Part shown: positions 9,433 to 18,093 of the stretch, piece by piece
How the letters are laid out: each line of letters starts with the position of its first letter
Position numbering within the stretch: the first letter of the stretch is position 1
NCBI GenBank assembly: GCA_023439045.1
Contig: JAEXOY010000043.1
Span: 1 to 64,000, forward strand
Direction of reading: 5' to 3'
Source: Bacillota bacterium
Lineage (GTDB): Bacteria > Bacillota > Clostridia > Acetivibrionales > DSM-1351
Length of the DNA: 64,000 bases
The notes under the pieces: generated by a model
Databases searched by the model: none
What the model was told of the DNA's origin: nothing
The model's input: the letters and a program-made list of their open reading frames with translations, nothing else
Position numbers and translations under genes: made by a program

Positions 9433-9984
9433 TTATCTATACTTCCATTCTTCTAAAAGAATACCATAGTGCTTTTCATCGTCCCAATTTCCATTCTTAA
9501 ATCTAACCCTTCTAAGCTCACCTTCCATGGTCATACCAACCTTCCTCATTACACCTTCTGATTTGTAATTATTTGAATCACACCTGGCTGATATTTTATG
9601 TAATTTTAATTCTGTGAAACCGAATTTTATTAAGCAGTTAGATAGTTCAGTAGCATACCCTTTTCCCCAGAAGTCTGGAAGCAAAAAATAGCCTATTTCA
9701 CCACACCCGCCATCACTATTCTTACTATGGATAAATATATCTGCAATCCCAACAAAAGAGTCATCATCATTTCTATATGTGACAAAGGCGTAGCCATTAC
9801 TTTTGTTTGGCAAATCATTATAATGAATAGATTCCTTAAAAAACTGAGATGCCTCTTCCTCACTGTTAAATTTATCTATCCATGCATATCTCATAACCTG
9901 TTCATTGGAAAATACTGAATAGAATAATTGAAAATCTTGTTCAGTAAGAGTCCTAAACTTAAGACGTTCACTCAATAAAATCAT
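9433..9984 (-). CDS. GNAT-family N-acetyltransferase (RimJ/RimL type)
   Basis: A 183-residue acetyltransferase. The start ATG 9984 follows a run of seven G residues (9991-9997). LLSERLKFRTLTEQDFQLFY at the N-terminus and GEIGYFLLPDFWGKGYATE (acetyl-CoA binding motif A) followed by NYKSEGVMRKVGM are characteristic of the RimJ/RimL/SpeG-like Acetyltransf_3 group, which modifies N-terminal or small-molecule amines. The substrate cannot be told. An insertion sequence lies immediately upstream: its target duplication begins three bases beyond the ribosome binding site, so the original promoter has been moved away. Confidence 0.85.
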   Translation of the reverse strand: MILLSERLKFRTLTEQDFQLFYSVFSNEQVMRYAWIDKFNSEEEASQFFKESIHYNDLPNKSNGYAFVTYRNDDDSFVGIADIFIHSKNSDGGCGEIGYFLLPDFWGKGYATELSNCLIKFGFTELKLHKISARCDSNNYKSEGVMRKVGMTMEGELRRVRFKNGNWDDEKHYGILLEEWKYR

Positions 9985-9999
9985 AACAATCCCCCCCAT

Positions 10000-10007
10000 A
10001 AACATTA
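10000..10007. repeat. Target-site duplication, left copy (AAACATTA)
   Basis: The octamer AAACATTA occurs here and again at 11872-11879, exactly bordering the insertion sequence. An 8-bp duplication is the normal size for the IS6 family. Confidence 0.85.
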
Positions 10008-11871
10008 GTTAGTGTAAAGTTTTTTACACTCTTTTTATTTAAAAACCGCTTATATGACTGAGTTGGAGAGTTTTTTGCAATAAAAAAACAATAACCCCCA
10101 TTTTCTTGGTATAATTGAGTCTCTTGACAACACAAATATCCAGAAAGGACGTTATTGTTTTGAACCCAATTATAACATTTTTACTAGCATATAATCAATT
10201 TTTAATTTCTCAAATTAATCAATTACTTTTGTTTATTGCAAAACATATTCCTCTAAGACAATTTGCCTTTGATGACTCCAACAGCCCTAGTTATCAGAAG
10301 TTGAAGGTTGATAAGCTTCCCGTTATCCTTAAATTCTATAAGCAAGATTACCAATATTTACTTGAGTATTACAAGTGGAAATATGGTAAAGTCCTTAAGC
10401 CTATCAGTCCTAAAAAACCTCGCTCTATACCTGAGGATATTTGCTGTCCTCGTTGTGGAGCTCCTCACCAGTACATTTACGATAACAATGGTGGTAAAGG
10501 TGCTTTCTTGTGTAAAGTGTGTCAGCAAACCTTTGGAAATGGAGATAGATTAACTACTCCTATATCGTTTTCCTGCCCTTACTGCGGTCACACTCTTTCT
10601 CCTAAGAAAGACCGTAAGCATTTTCGTATTCACAAATGTGTTAATACTAAGTGCTCATATTATCGCAACAACCTAGCTAAACTTCCCAAAGACATCAGCC
10701 CGAAGGACAAGCAAAAGTACAAGCTTCACTACATTTACAGAGAGTTTACTTTAGATTTCTTTAAAATGGATCTGCACTCTCTGCCTGATAAGGCTATAAA
10801 CTTCAGCTTTAAAAAATTTAATCCTCATATCATGGGATTATGTCTCACTTATCATGTTAACCTAAAGCTTTCTACTAGGCAGACTGCCCATGCACTTCTT
10901 GAGGTTCACGGTATCAAGATATCTCACACCATGGTTGCTAATTATGCTCTGACTGCAGCTGCTGTAATTAAGCCATTTGTAGATACTTACAATTACAAAC
11001 CTTCTAAAATACTTTCTGCCGATGAGACCTACATTAAGGTTAGAGGCATAAAGGGATATGTCTGGCTTATCATGGATGCCTGTAAAAAGAGTATTCTAGG
11101 CTATCAGGTATCTGATACTCGCTCTGTAGGCCCATGTATTCTCGCTATGCGCATGGCACTTGAGAAGTTCAAGACCTTTCCAGGAAAAGCTATCAGATTT
11201 GTAGCTGATGGCTATAGTTCATATCCTCTAGCTGCTCAGCAATGCAAAATCCACAACAACTGGGATTTTGACGTTACCCAAGTTATTGGCCTGACCAATG
11301 ATGATGCTGTGTCAGAGGAGTTTCGTTGGGTTAAGCAGGTTGTAGAGCGCTTAAATCGTACATTTAAAGCATCTTATCGAGTAACCTGTGGTTACGGTAG
11401 TGATGAAGGTGCTCATTACAGTGTGGCTCTTTGGGTTGCATACTACAACTTTCTTCGCCCTCATCCATATAACTACTGGAAGCCTCTCAACGAGTTAAGT
11501 GAACTTAAAAATGCTGAAAATATGCCAGCTAAGTGGCAACTACTTATTCGAATGGGGCAACAAACAATCTCACAAATGCAAAACACCTGTTGTTAGATTT
11601 TGAGCCTGAGATAAATTCAGCAGCCATTCAAAGAACCTGCCCTTGATGACATAGCAAGACAATGCTAAAATGCTGTGAAACGATGGTACAAGAGATTCTG
11701 TTATTGAGTTTCTCGCCATCGGTGGTATATTCAGAGCATTGCTTTGCTATGCCGTCAAGGGTGGCGGAAGCATGCCACCAGCATCAAATCTAGAGAAATA
11801 TATTCGCTTTTCAATGTTCAAGTGAACAAAATCTACTTACTCTATTTTTTCATAAGTCACTTTACACTATC
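10008..11871 (+). mobile_element. Intact IS6-like insertion sequence, 1,864 bp
   Basis: The element has 13-bp terminal inverted repeats, GTTAGTGTAAAGT on the left (10008-10020) and GATAGTGTAAAGT read inward on the right, with one mismatch. An 8-bp direct duplication AAACATTA flanks it. It carries one transposase gene with a complete DDE set. About 270 bases of non-coding DNA follow the transposase; they hold no supported gene. Intact ends, open frame and perfect duplication indicate a recent insertion. Confidence 0.88.
10160..11596 (+). CDS. DDE transposase, IS6/IS240-like, with N-terminal zinc ribbons
   Basis: A protein of about 478 residues. A TTG at 10160 is preferred because AAAGGAC precedes it; an upstream TTG at 10115 would add 15 residues but coincides with a TATAAT box. 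Two Cys4 zinc-ribbon motifs (CCPRCGAP with CKVCQQTF, and CPYCGHTL with CVNTKC) occupy residues 90-170. The catalytic core shows the first Asp in ILSADETYIKVRG, the second in FVADGYSSYPLA and the Glu in VKQVVERLNRTFK, matching the DDE_Tnp_IS240 domain. It is about twice the usual 230-residue IS6 transposase because of the N-terminal region. It acts on the inverted repeats listed for the element. Confidence 0.9.
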   Translation: MNPIITFLLAYNQFLISQINQLLLFIAKHIPLRQFAFDDSNSPSYQKLKVDKLPVILKFYKQDYQYLLEYYKWKYGKVLKPISPKKPRSIPEDICCPRCGAPHQYIYDNNGGKGAFLCKVCQQTFGNGDRLTTPISFSCPYCGHTLSPKKDRKHFRIHKCVNTKCSYYRNNLAKLPKDISPKDKQKYKLHYIYREFTLDFFKMDLHSLPDKAINFSFKKFNPHIMGLCLTYHVNLKLSTRQTAHALLEVHGIKISHTMVANYALTAAAVIKPFVDTYNYKPSKILSADETYIKVRGIKGYVWLIMDACKKSILGYQVSDTRSVGPCILAMRMALEKFKTFPGKAIRFVADGYSSYPLAAQQCKIHNNWDFDVTQVIGLTNDDAVSEEFRWVKQVVERLNRTFKASYRVTCGYGSDEGAHYSVALWVAYYNFLRPHPYNYWKPLNELSELKNAENMPAKWQLLIRMGQQTISQMQNTCC

Positions 11872-11879
11872 AAACATTA
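11872..11879. repeat. Target-site duplication, right copy (AAACATTA)
   Basis: Exact copy of 10000-10007 on the other side of the insertion sequence. It overlaps the -10 box of the minus-strand promoter next to it. Confidence 0.85.
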
Positions 11880-11902
11880 TATACTTCTTATTTATTATTC
11901 AA
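11876..11902 (-). promoter_or_regulatory. Displaced promoter, probably of the acetyltransferase gene
   Basis: Reading the minus strand, TTGAAT (11897-11902) and TATAAT (11876-11881) are spaced 15 bp; TTTGAA gives 16. Removing the insertion sequence joins this promoter to the GGGGGGG ribosome binding site of the acetyltransferase gene at 9984. It now fires into the right end of the element, antisense to the transposase. Confidence 0.5.
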
Positions 11903-11929
11903 AAAAAAGAGGTCATGACCTCTTTTTTT
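11902..11929 (-). terminator. 28-bp palindromic terminator containing the dfrA stop codon
   Basis: AAAAAAAGAGGTCA and its exact complement form a perfect 28-bp palindrome with T runs on both strands. The TGA stop of the dihydrofolate reductase gene sits in its centre. It ends the glycosyltransferase-thyA-dfrA operon. Confidence 0.8.
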
Positions 11930-12395
11930 CATATACTTTAAAGTAATAATCATATGGATTCTTTCCATCCTTAACCCCTTTTGTTGAAGAAACCAGCTCC
12001 CACTGAGAAAAGTCTATATTATCCAGCTTCGTATCCCCTTCAAAATCCTCATCAATATATGTTACATACATCTTCTGAGCAACGTCTATAAACTGTCTGT
12101 AGATATCTGCTCCGCCTATTATAAAAGCGTCATTACCTGTCTCTTGCAGTGCTTGCTCCTTTGAATTGCAAATAACACACCCTGGAGCTTCAAAGGAACT
12201 GTCCCTTGTTATTATTATATTTTTCCTACCGGGCAAAGGCCTCCCAATAGACTCAAAAGTCTTTCTTCCCATAATGACAGGGTAGCCCATCGTAACCTTT
12301 TTAAAGTATGCAAGGTCTGACGGGATGCACCATGGTAACTTATTCTCACAACCTATAACCTTATTTCTTGAAATGCCAAAAATCAGTGAAATCAT
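11913..12395 (-). CDS. dfrA: Dihydrofolate reductase
   Basis: A 160-residue enzyme that reduces dihydrofolate to tetrahydrofolate with NADPH. The N-terminal MISLIFGISRNKVIG, the substrate-site PWCIPSDLAYFKKVT, the NADPH motif VIMGRKTFESIGRPLPGR and the later FIIGGADIYRQF are all present. Its length is normal. The start overlaps the stop of thyA by four bases (ATGA), so translation is coupled. This pairing is functional: thymidylate synthase produces the dihydrofolate that this enzyme recycles. Confidence 0.97.
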   Translation of the reverse strand: MISLIFGISRNKVIGCENKLPWCIPSDLAYFKKVTMGYPVIMGRKTFESIGRPLPGRKNIIITRDSSFEAPGCVICNSKEQALQETGNDAFIIGGADIYRQFIDVAQKMYVTYIDEDFEGDTKLDNIDFSQWELVSSTKGVKDGKNPYDYYFKVYEKKRS

Positions 12396-13186
12396 ACTGC
12401 TACCTCTCCTACTATTTTAGGATGTGGGTCATAGCCTACAAGAGTAAAATCCTCAAATTTGAAATCAAAGATGTTCTTTATCTCTGGATTAATTAACATC
12501 TGTGGCAAAGGCCTGGGCTCACGAGATAGCTGCAGCTTAATCTGCTCAATATGATTACTATAAATATGTGCATCTCCAAGGGTATGGACAAATTCGCCTG
12601 CTTTCAACCCACATACCTGTGCTATCATCATTGTCAGTAAAGCATATGATGCAATATTAAAGGGAACCCCAAGGAATACATCGGCGCTTCTCTGATATAA
12701 CATACATGATAACGTATCATTTACAACATAAAATTGATAAAAGCAATGACAAGGTGGAAGCTTCATTTTATCAACTTCACCAACATTCCAAGAGCACACT
12801 ATATGTCTTCTTGAATCAGGGTTATTTTTTATTTGCCCAATTACCTCTGATAGCTGGTCAATTTTGCGCCCGTCGGTTGCTTCCCAGGAACGCCATTGGT
12901 GTCCATAAACAGGTCCTAAATCACCATTTTCATCTGCCCATTCATCCCAAATAGAGACTTTATTATCTTTCAAGTATTTAATATTTGTGCTGCCGCTTAT
13001 AAACCACAATAGCTCGTGTATCATTGCCTTTAGTGCAACCTTTTTTGTGGTCAACAGAGGAAAGCCCTTGCTCAAATCAAATCTCATTTGATAGCCAAAT
13101 GTACTAATAGTACCCGTACCAGTTCTGTCCTCTTTTTTTACCCCATTATCTAAAATATGCTGACATAAATCGAGATACTGTTTCAT
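12392..13186 (-). CDS. thyA: Thymidylate synthase (ThyA type)
   Basis: A 264-residue enzyme that methylates dUMP with methylene-tetrahydrofolate to give dTMP. Hallmarks are the N-terminal GVKKEDRTGTGTISTFG (phosphate-binding Arg), the catalytic Cys in LPPCHCFYQFYV, the YQRSADVFLGVPFNIASYA block and HIYSNHIEQIKLQL. Length matches the short ThyA form of E. coli. It overlaps the preceding glycosyltransferase gene and the following dfrA gene by four bases each. Confidence 0.97.
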   Translation of the reverse strand: MKQYLDLCQHILDNGVKKEDRTGTGTISTFGYQMRFDLSKGFPLLTTKKVALKAMIHELLWFISGSTNIKYLKDNKVSIWDEWADENGDLGPVYGHQWRSWEATDGRKIDQLSEVIGQIKNNPDSRRHIVCSWNVGEVDKMKLPPCHCFYQFYVVNDTLSCMLYQRSADVFLGVPFNIASYALLTMMIAQVCGLKAGEFVHTLGDAHIYSNHIEQIKLQLSREPRPLPQMLINPEIKNIFDFKFEDFTLVGYDPHPKIVGEVAV

Positions 13187-14643
13187 ACTTTAGTCCCCTT
13201 AAGTTTTATATTTTTAAATAAAATTTCACTGCCCTTTGACATAAGAATAAACATAATAATAACTGCAAAGTATCTGTATCTAACCTGAATCTCAATAAAA
13301 ATATGAGCTCCAAGAAAGCACAATAAAATTAAAGATACCAAAAGCCAGTACTCATGCTGGCTTTGACAGCAGATGTATCTAAGTACTCCTATTAGAAGCA
13401 ACAACATCATACAAATATAATACATTTTTTCAATGCTTAATACAATGATTTCTATACCTTTTACTCTATCTTTTAGTTCCCAGCCGTTAGCTGTCTTGTT
13501 TGAAAATCCCCATTCTAGCGAATCAAACCTTGCCCACATTATTTTATGCTTTTCATTAAATAGCTCTATCAGCTTTTGTGGTGCCACACTTAGCCGCTCT
13601 ATAATTATTTTTTTCGCAATCTCGTCTCTTAACGTGACGTCCCTAATTCTGAAAATATCTTGCTGGTCGGAAAAAGAGTAAGTTCCCTTTGTTTCATAAT
13701 TAAGTCCTACAACAAACTTCCATAGTGGAAAATTATTAGTTAAGCCTTGCGAATTGAGTCCAGAATGTTTAACTGCTTGGGATAGTAATGTACCTGAAAG
13801 CGAAAAAATTACAACAAGCAATATAGCTGCGCTTATATTTCTCAATGATTTTTTTCTGACCGATTCAACAATTCCGAAAGCTATTACTGCCCCAATTATA
13901 ACTATACCTAAAGGTCTCACAGCATTCCCCATCGCCATCAATACCCCTGCAATTATGGACTTCATATAGATAGATTTATTGTGCTGCATAATAACCCATA
14001 TACCTACTAGAAACATACAAGCTGCAAAGTGCTGATTTGTCAGAGCTGGAACAAGAAAAAAGGGTGCTGGATAGAGCATGTATAGAATAGAAACAAATCT
14101 AGCAGCTTTGGCATTTGACAATTTCTCTGCTATTAAATATATAAAAACATTTGTGCCCGCCATAAAAATGCAATTTACAAGTTTGAGGGGGATTAGAGAA
14201 GTACCAAAAAGCTTCATAATGGCAGCATAGTACAATACTGGCCCCATCTGATATGCCCACGTTGCAAAGTATGGAATGCTGTCAAAGCTCTTCTTTCCAT
14301 TGATAACATCTATAGCAGCATTATAAAAAACGCCAAAATCAGAGATAGGAGGTGTGGTAACATTTATTGCTAGAAATGCTTTAATAATAAAGGCACATAA
14401 AAATAAAACCAGAGAAAAGCGGAAGGTTGGAACATTAAATTTATATGCACAAAATAAAACAAGAGCGAAAACCGGTATCACAAGGATAGAGTACCTGATT
14501 GCGCTCTTTTCATATGCATAAATAACATTTAGCACCAAAATATAGAATACATAAATGGCTAATAAGGCCGAAATAATTATGTGGAGCCATTTTCCTATGC
14601 TACTATTTTCTTTGCTTGTCCATGCTGTCATCGTCATTGTCAA
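13183..14643 (-). CDS. Polytopic GT-C glycosyltransferase (PMT/GT39-like)
   Basis: A 486-residue membrane protein with about eleven hydrophobic segments. After the first segments an outward loop carries TTPPISDFGVFYNAAID; the Asp there fits the conserved acidic residue of GT-C enzymes that use polyprenyl-phosphate sugars. The long hydrophilic stretch from about 290 to 390 resembles the extracytoplasmic loop of this class. The start is uncertain: ATGACGATGACA offers two starts, both overlapping the preceding gene by about 40 bases. With the GT2 enzyme upstream it probably moves sugars from undecaprenyl phosphate to a wall polymer, lipid or protein; the acceptor is not known. Confidence 0.75.
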   Translation of the reverse strand: MTMTMTAWTSKENSSIGKWLHIIISALLAIYVFYILVLNVIYAYEKSAIRYSILVIPVFALVLFCAYKFNVPTFRFSLVLFLCAFIIKAFLAINVTTPPISDFGVFYNAAIDVINGKKSFDSIPYFATWAYQMGPVLYYAAIMKLFGTSLIPLKLVNCIFMAGTNVFIYLIAEKLSNAKAARFVSILYMLYPAPFFLVPALTNQHFAACMFLVGIWVIMQHNKSIYMKSIIAGVLMAMGNAVRPLGIVIIGAVIAFGIVESVRKKSLRNISAAILLVVIFSLSGTLLSQAVKHSGLNSQGLTNNFPLWKFVVGLNYETKGTYSFSDQQDIFRIRDVTLRDEIAKKIIIERLSVAPQKLIELFNEKHKIMWARFDSLEWGFSNKTANGWELKDRVKGIEIIVLSIEKMYYICMMLLLLIGVLRYICCQSQHEYWLLVSLILLCFLGAHIFIEIQVRYRYFAVIIMFILMSKGSEILFKNIKLKGTKV

Positions 14644-15574
14644 AACCCAGTAATTCCCCTATGATGTATAATGGCCTGGCTTTGACCTCTTCATAAATAC
14701 GTCCTACATATTCACCCATAATACCAATAACAATAAGCATAACCCCATTAAAAAACAGTGAAACTGCCATGGAGGACGCCCAACCTGAGACAACATCGTT
14801 CTTAATAAACTTCTGTATAATTACAACAACAAGGTATATAAAGCTAATGGCAGAAACGGTCATCCCGAAAAATGTTGCTAACCTGAGAGGTTTATACGAA
14901 AAAGAAATTATTCCATCACTAGCTAGCTTAAGCATTTTCTTTAGAGGATATTTGGTTTCGCCGGCAAATCTTTTCTCTCTGACATATTCTACGCTGGTTT
15001 GCTTAAAACCTACCCAACTGACTAAGCCCCTGACATACCTCGATCTCTCTGGAAGTGACTTCATTGCATCACACACTTTTCTGTCTATAAGCCTAAAATC
15101 ACCAACATCTACAGGAAGTTTGACATCTGTCATGCTGTCTAAAAAGCGATAGAACATTTTTGCAGTGAATTTTTTAAAGAAAGTTTCTCCCTCTCTTTGC
15201 AGACGTTTCCCGTAGACAACCTCATATCCCTCTTTCCACTTTTCAACCATTTGAAGTATTATTTCTGGTGGATCCTGTAGATCTGCATCAATTATTACAA
15301 CCGCATCACCTTTTGCATAATCCATTCCTGCTGTAATAGCTATCTGATGTCCAAAATTCCGGGCAAAGTTTATCACTTTAACGTCACTGTTCTTTGAAGC
15401 TATTTCCTTTAGGTTGAAGTATGTATTATCCTTGCTGCCATCATTGATAAATATATACTCTACCCTCATTTCATATCCTTCAAAGGTCTGGCATAACCGC
15501 CTATACGTTTCCCCTATAACCTCCTGTTCATTATAGACAGGAACAACTACTGACAATAGTTTTCTTTCGCCCAT
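14603..15574 (-). CDS. GT2 polyprenyl-phosphate glycosyltransferase (DPM1/GtrB-like)
   Basis: A 323-residue enzyme. A GT-A fold domain (1-220) shows LLSVVVPVYNEQEVIGETY, the DINDGSKD-type block FINDGSKDNTY, ARNFGHQIAITAGMDYA and the metal-binding VVIIDADLQDPPEII. Two C-terminal membrane segments (about 235-260 and 270-295) are typical of enzymes that load glucose or mannose onto undecaprenyl phosphate on the inner leaflet. First gene of an operon with the GT-C transferase, thyA and dfrA. GGAG lies upstream of the ATG. Confidence 0.88.
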   Translation of the reverse strand: MGERKLLSVVVPVYNEQEVIGETYRRLCQTFEGYEMRVEYIFINDGSKDNTYFNLKEIASKNSDVKVINFARNFGHQIAITAGMDYAKGDAVVIIDADLQDPPEIILQMVEKWKEGYEVVYGKRLQREGETFFKKFTAKMFYRFLDSMTDVKLPVDVGDFRLIDRKVCDAMKSLPERSRYVRGLVSWVGFKQTSVEYVREKRFAGETKYPLKKMLKLASDGIISFSYKPLRLATFFGMTVSAISFIYLVVVIIQKFIKNDVVSGWASSMAVSLFFNGVMLIVIGIMGEYVGRIYEEVKARPLYIIGELLGFDNDDDSMDKQRK

Positions 15575-15699
15575 ACAAAATCTCCTATATCCTTTTTGTA
15601 GCCTCTAAACATGTCTGTAAATTTTTTTAAAGCTTAACTTTGGTGCTTATAACCCTTTTAATGCATATCTGACCATACCTCTGCAACCTTATAAATGAA

Positions 15700-15733
15700 G
15701 TACTTTAAACTAAATATATCATGTTTAAAGTAC
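15700..15733 (-). terminator. Possible terminator after thrS
   Basis: An 11-bp perfect stem (15700-15710 with 15723-15733, GTACTTTAAAC) follows the thrS stop codon on the minus strand. The following tract is only moderately T-rich, so termination may be partial. The interval 15575-15784 holds nothing else supported. Confidence 0.45.
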
Positions 15734-15784
15734 CTCACCTATATTATTCATATACATTATTTACACTTTTTTGTAGTTTAATGC

Positions 15785-17698
15785 CTATTTTGCCTTTGTT
15801 TCTATTTCTTCTACTATCTTGTCTATAAATTCCTGAACAGCCATTGAGCCCAAATCGCCTTCTTTTCTGGACCTAACGGCAACAGCACCATTTTCCAGTT
15901 CCTTATCGCCTATAACCAACATGTATGGTGTTTTATCCAGCTGTGCTTCTCTGATTTTGTAGCCAATCTTTTCATTACGGGTATCTACTTCTACTCTTAT
16001 ACCCTTTGCCTCTAGCCTTGCCTTTACCTCATAAGCATAATCATGGTGCTTGTCAATAATAGGTAGAAGCTTAACCTGTACAGGAGATAACCATGTTGGG
16101 AATGCTCCCGCAAAGTGTTCAGTAAGTATTGCAATAAACCTTTCAATACTTCCAAATACAACTCTGTGAATCATTACCGGTCTGTGCTTTTCACCGTCTG
16201 CTCCTATATAGCTAAGATCAAATCTTTCAGGAAGATTCATATCGAGCTGGATTGTACCGCACTGCCAAGTACGTCCTATTGAATCCTCAAGATGGAAGTC
16301 TATCTTAGGTCCATAGAAAGCTCCATCACCTTCATTAATCTTGTATTTGACTCCCTTTTCATCCAATGCTTCTTTTAACGCTTTAGTTGATAACTCCCAC
16401 ATTTCATCATTGCCAATTGACTTCTCTGGTCTAGTTGAGAGCTCAATGTGGTACTTAAAGCCGAATACACTGTAGAATTCATCAATAAGCTTTATTACAC
16501 CTAAAACTTCGTCCTTGATCTGTTCAGGTGTCATGAATATATGAGCATCATCCTGAGTAAAGCATCTAACCCTCATGAGTCCATGCAATGCACCAGAAAG
16601 CTCATGTCTATGAACCAGACCCAATTCTCCCATTCTTTGTGGTAAATCTCTGTAAGAGTGCAGCTTTCTCTTAAATGCAAGAATTCCACCTGGACAGTTC
16701 ATTGGCTTTATAGCAAAATCCAAATCATCTATCTTTACTGTATACATGTTTTCTCTATAGGTTTCCCAGTGACCTGATGTAAGCCAAAGATCCTTATTAA
16801 GAATTACAGGAGTCTTAATCTCCTGATATCCTGCCTTTTTGTGCTCTGAACGCCAGAAGTCTTCTAAGAGATTTCTGAGCACCATTCCCTTTGGCATAAA
16901 GAATGGGAAGCCCGGACCTTCTTCATAAATATCAAATAAATCCAGCTCTCTTCCTAGCTTTCTGTGGTCGCGCTTCTTGGCCTCTTCCATTCTGAAAAGA
17001 TACTCATCTAGCTGGCTCTTCTTTGGGAAGGCCGTTCCATAAATTCTCTGCAGCATCTTATTCTTTTCGCTGCCTCTCCAGTATGCACCTGCAACTGAAA
17101 GTAATTTTACGGCCTTGAGCTTTCCTGTGCTTTCAAGATGAGGCCCAGCACAGAGATCAACAAATTCACCCTGTGAATAGAAAGATATTTCGGAACCTTC
17201 TGGCAGATCGGTAATAAGCTCTACCTTGTATGGTTCACCCTTTTGCTCCATAAATGAAATAGCCTCTTCTCTTGGCAAAGTGCTTCTAACTAAAGGTAGA
17301 TCTTCTTTTATAATTTTATCAATTTCTTTCTCTATATTAGCTAATTCCTCAATTGAAAATGGAGTTCCTCTGTCAAAATCATAATAGAAGCCATTGTCAA
17401 TGGCAGGACCAATAGCAAGCTTTATATCTGGATATATTCTTTTTACTGCCTGTGCCATCACATGTGAAGCAGTATGTCTATATGCGAGTCTTCCACCTTC
17501 ATCATCAAAAGTGAGAAGACTTAGTTTGCAATCATTCTCCAGTTTATAGCCTAAATCCTTAACCTGTCCATCAACCTCTCCCGCTAGAGCAACCCTAGCA
17601 AGTCCTGCGCTTATACTCTCTGCAACTTCCTTGATAGTAATACCTCTTTGGTATTCCTTGCAGCTTCCATCCTTCAAAGTAACCTTAATCATATTCAT
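15785..17698 (-). CDS. thrS: Threonyl-tRNA synthetase
   Basis: A 637-residue class II synthetase that charges tRNA-Thr. The N-terminal TGS domain (1-62) is followed by the editing domain with HTASHVMAQAV and a later Cys/His set (CAGPH). The catalytic core has MNCPGG with the zinc Cys, RCFTQDDAHIF (motif 2 region) and MIHRVVFGSIERF (motif 3). The C-terminal anticodon-binding domain begins near 540 (SPVQVKLLPI). ATG 17698 is taken with AAGGAAGG upstream; an ATG two codons later is possible. Expression is under a T-box leader. Confidence 0.97.
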   Translation of the reverse strand: MNMIKVTLKDGSCKEYQRGITIKEVAESISAGLARVALAGEVDGQVKDLGYKLENDCKLSLLTFDDEGGRLAYRHTASHVMAQAVKRIYPDIKLAIGPAIDNGFYYDFDRGTPFSIEELANIEKEIDKIIKEDLPLVRSTLPREEAISFMEQKGEPYKVELITDLPEGSEISFYSQGEFVDLCAGPHLESTGKLKAVKLLSVAGAYWRGSEKNKMLQRIYGTAFPKKSQLDEYLFRMEEAKKRDHRKLGRELDLFDIYEEGPGFPFFMPKGMVLRNLLEDFWRSEHKKAGYQEIKTPVILNKDLWLTSGHWETYRENMYTVKIDDLDFAIKPMNCPGGILAFKRKLHSYRDLPQRMGELGLVHRHELSGALHGLMRVRCFTQDDAHIFMTPEQIKDEVLGVIKLIDEFYSVFGFKYHIELSTRPEKSIGNDEMWELSTKALKEALDEKGVKYKINEGDGAFYGPKIDFHLEDSIGRTWQCGTIQLDMNLPERFDLSYIGADGEKHRPVMIHRVVFGSIERFIAILTEHFAGAFPTWLSPVQVKLLPIIDKHHDYAYEVKARLEAKGIRVEVDTRNEKIGYKIREAQLDKTPYMLVIGDKELENGAVAVRSRKEGDLGSMAVQEFIDKIVEEIETKAK

Positions 17699-17755
17699 CC
17701 ATTCCTTCCTTGTACCAAAATCTTAATAAATTAATAATGTAATTTTTTAATAAAT

Positions 17756-17971
17756 AAAAAACTCCCGTCCTTAAATATATAAGGACGAGAGATACTCTCG
17801 TGGTTCCACCCTACTTGCTTCTCAATGATAATTATAACGTAATAACCGTACAGGCTCAGAGGTGGTCTTCGGTAAAAACGGCTACTGATGCTCCCAGCCA
17901 AGGCATCAATTCTCTATAAACCGCAAAAATTACGTACTCTTCTCATCATTGCCTATATAAATATTTTCTTA
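17756..17971 (-). promoter_or_regulatory. T-box riboswitch leader of thrS
   Basis: The leader contains the T-box sequence AGGGTGGAACCACG (complement of 17799-17812), just before a terminator stem (CTCCCGTCCTT 17762-17772 with 17781-17791) followed by six T residues. Upstream a stem I region carries ACC threonine codons (complement of 17861-17866) as candidate specifier. Uncharged tRNA-Thr is expected to stabilise the antiterminator and allow thrS transcription. Confidence 0.92.
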
Positions 17972-17977
17972 TTAAAC

Positions 17978-18006
17978 ATTATATTCTTACCCTTTTTTTA
18001 TGTCAA
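17978..18006 (-). promoter_or_regulatory. Consensus sigma-A promoter of thrS
   Basis: Perfect TTGACA (18001-18006) and TATAAT (17978-17983) boxes on the minus strand with exactly 17 bp between them. Transcription would begin near 17971, at the 5' end of the T-box leader. Confidence 0.85.
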
Positions 18007-18093
18007 TATTTAAAATATTATATAATATTGCTTTATAGTGAAATTCTTTCTATATGTTGTCAATAATATTATAAAAATGTTTTGGAGGATATC

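Noticed and set aside
12706..12954. Plus-strand frame inside thyA
   Set aside because: It is an antisense shadow of a fully conserved gene, with no ribosome binding site.
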